From assembly GCF_000682675.1 (NCBI RefSeq), contig NZ_AWFA01000004.1, positions 1-64,000 of the forward strand: a stretch of DNA of 64,000 nucleotides, given 5' to 3'. This stretch comes from Hyphomonas pacifica. GTDB lineage: Bacteria > Pseudomonadota > Alphaproteobacteria > Caulobacterales > Hyphomonadaceae. Positions within the stretch are counted from its first letter, which is position 1, and each line of letters begins with the position of its first letter. Shown piece by piece: positions 62,670 through 64,000 of this stretch. Below the pieces are notes generated by a model. It was given only the letters and a program-made list of their open reading frames with translations. It searched no databases and was not told the DNA's origin. The translations under genes and the position numbers were made by a program.

Positions 62670-63931
62670 TGACCCTTGGACTACACCTCTATCGTGTCGC
62701 GACAAGTGCCTTGGCGCCTTTCCTGCCGGGTATTCTGAAGCGGCGTGCCCGGGCCGGAAAGGAAGACATTGGCCGCCTGAATGAACGCCTTGCGCGCAAC
62801 ATGCCGCGCCGCATGGCTGGCGGGCCGCTGGTCTGGCTGCACGGTGCCAGTGTAGGAGAAAGCCAGTTGCTGCTGGAACTGGGTCATCGCCTGTTGGCGA
62901 AACGGCCTGATCTGATGCTGCTGTTCACCAGCCAGACCCTCACCTCAGCGCGCCTGATTGGCCCGGCCTTGCCGGACCGCGGCATTCACATGATGGCCCC
63001 GCTGGATACGCCTGCTATTGCCCGACGCTTCATCCGCCATTGGCAGCCAGACCTCTGCATTTTCGGCGAAGGCGAAGTTTGGCCTAACCTTATTCTAGAG
63101 GCTGAAAAGGCAGGTGCCAGGCGCGCGCTGGTCAATGGCCGAATGACGGACGAATCTTCAGAGGGGTGGCAGAAGTTCCGCGGTGCCTTCCAAGATCTGG
63201 TCGGCAAGTTCGATGTTGTGCTGACAGCGGACACGGACACGGCCCGTCGCCTGGAAGTGCTGCTGGGCAAGCCGGTTCAGTCGACCGGCAACATGAAGTC
63301 TGCATTGCCCCCACCAACCGCCAGCGACATCGAGATTCGCCGCCTGCGCGAAAACTTTCTTACCGCACGCCAGTGCATTCTCGCCGCCTCGACCCATGAA
63401 GGCGAAGAGGCGATCTTTCTGGATGCGATCAAGGAGGCTGGCGATGCTGCCCTGATCATCGCCCCACGCCATCCGGATCGCGGTGACGAAGTGGAAGCGC
63501 TGCTGAAAGATCGCGGCCTCACCTATGCCCGCCGCTCTCGCGGTGAAATCCCTACACCGCGCACGCGTGTGCTGCTGGCAGACACGATGGGCGAAATGGG
63601 CATCTGGTACCGCTTGGCGGACTCCGTTTTTCTCGGCGGCGGCCATGCTCCAGACGTTGGCGGTCATAATCCGCTGGAGCCTATTCGCCTCGGCCGCCCC
63701 GTCGTCACCGGCCCGGATGTGTTCAACTTTGCCGCCATGATAGATGATCTTGAGAAGCGCGGCCTGATCCGCCGTCTCAAAACGCCGAAGGCCATCGGCA
63801 AGGCACTGCGCACGATGGAGCCGCCCTCCGATGAGGCCCTTGCAGCCCTGACGCGTGAGGCCGATGCCCCGATGACACTCACCCTTCAGGCGCTGATCCC
63901 ACTCCTGCCGGAGCCGGGGCTGCTGCAATGA
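62669..63931 (+). CDS. waaA: Kdo transferase (3-deoxy-D-manno-octulosonic acid transferase)
   Basis: A 420-residue GT30 glycosyltransferase: WLHGASVGESQLLLEL (catalytic Glu in ASVGE), FTSQTLTSARLI, GEGEVWPNLILEAEKAG, LVNGRMTDESSEGW, GNMKSALPP, AASTHEGEEAIFLDA, APRHPDRGDEVEALL and LGGGHAPDVGGHNPLEP (about 329-345). It adds Kdo to lipid IVA. Membrane-associated at the N-terminus. lpxK starts within its last codons. Confidence 0.94.
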   Translation: MTLGLHLYRVATSALAPFLPGILKRRARAGKEDIGRLNERLARNMPRRMAGGPLVWLHGASVGESQLLLELGHRLLAKRPDLMLLFTSQTLTSARLIGPALPDRGIHMMAPLDTPAIARRFIRHWQPDLCIFGEGEVWPNLILEAEKAGARRALVNGRMTDESSEGWQKFRGAFQDLVGKFDVVLTADTDTARRLEVLLGKPVQSTGNMKSALPPPTASDIEIRRLRENFLTARQCILAASTHEGEEAIFLDAIKEAGDAALIIAPRHPDRGDEVEALLKDRGLTYARRSRGEIPTPRTRVLLADTMGEMGIWYRLADSVFLGGGHAPDVGGHNPLEPIRLGRPVVTGPDVFNFAAMIDDLEKRGLIRRLKTPKAIGKALRTMEPPSDEALAALTREADAPMTLTLQALIPLLPEPGLLQ

Positions 63932-64000
63932 AGGCCCCACACTTCTGGTCAGCCGGGCTGGACCCGAAATCCCGCGAAGCCGCACCGCTGACCCGAGCCC
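63928..64000 (+). CDS. lpxK: Tetraacyldisaccharide 4'-kinase, N-terminal part (cut by window end)
   Basis: Only 24 residues are present (MKAPHFWSAGLDPKSREAAP and on). The opening MKAPHFW is the usual start of LpxK, and lpxK follows waaA in many alphaproteobacteria. The ATG overlaps the waaA stop (ATGA). The kinase motifs lie beyond the window. Confidence 0.7.
   Translation, partial: MKAPHFWSAGLDPKSREAAPLTRA

Overview
The window looks like a chromosome segment of an alphaproteobacterium, most plausibly of the Hyphomonadaceae/Maricaulales kind. Supporting signs are a ChvG/ChvI pair, a DcaP-type porin, class II DAHP synthase, the DUF4212/solute symporter pair, and a mobile element with a DUF736 gene. 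This placement comes from gene content only; no 16S gene is present.

Region 1 (1 to about 12,245) is the right end of an integrated element that continues off the left edge. It ends with a tyrosine integrase whose gene lies against the 3' end of a tRNA-Asp gene, the likely insertion site. The cargo is rich in conflict genes. In order it carries a DUF736 gene with a small companion, a RES/Xre toxin-antitoxin pair, and a five-gene operon in which every junction overlaps (Xre regulator, Cas4-like Fe-S PD-(D/E)XK nuclease, long prokaryotic Argonaute with an apparently complete DEDD tetrad, small unknown protein, HExxH M48-like protein). A convergent three-gene operon follows (Phd-like protein, FitB/VapC-like PIN fold that has lost its acidic residues, patatin phospholipase), with four helically phased repeats upstream, and then a DUF4935 PIN protein. 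The Argonaute operon and the patatin operon are the best candidates for undescribed systems.

Region 2 (12.3 to 31 kb) is core chromosome: an AsmA-like protein, a membrane PAS-GGDEF-EAL protein, a DUF6134/ChrR-like cupin pair, a sulfur amino-acid operon (cysteine synthase, sulfurtransferase, metC, SLC13 transporter), polA, a PLP-dependent enzyme and ilvD. The polA to PLP-enzyme gap holds three inverted repeats in a row.

Region 3 (31 to 47 kb) holds a lipoprotein, two families of palindromic repeats, the ChvI and ChvG genes separated by three unrelated genes, and an acetate-use module. That module comprises acs behind a DcaP porin, a LuxR-type response regulator facing a giant SLC5-sensor kinase (CrbR/CrbS-like), and a sodium:solute symporter with its DUF4212 subunit.

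Region 4 (47 to 64 kb) is housekeeping: rplY-pth, an oxidoreductase, hup, a MATE exporter, aroG, gor, glmU-rpiA, gph, tRNA-Val, and the lipid A/Kdo genes DUF374-waaA-lpxK (lpxK cut by the window end). Set among them between aroG and gor is an unusual fusion of an N-terminal TIR domain to a ParA-type ATPase. A 39-bp near-perfect palindrome of TetR-operator type lies upstream of tRNA-Val.
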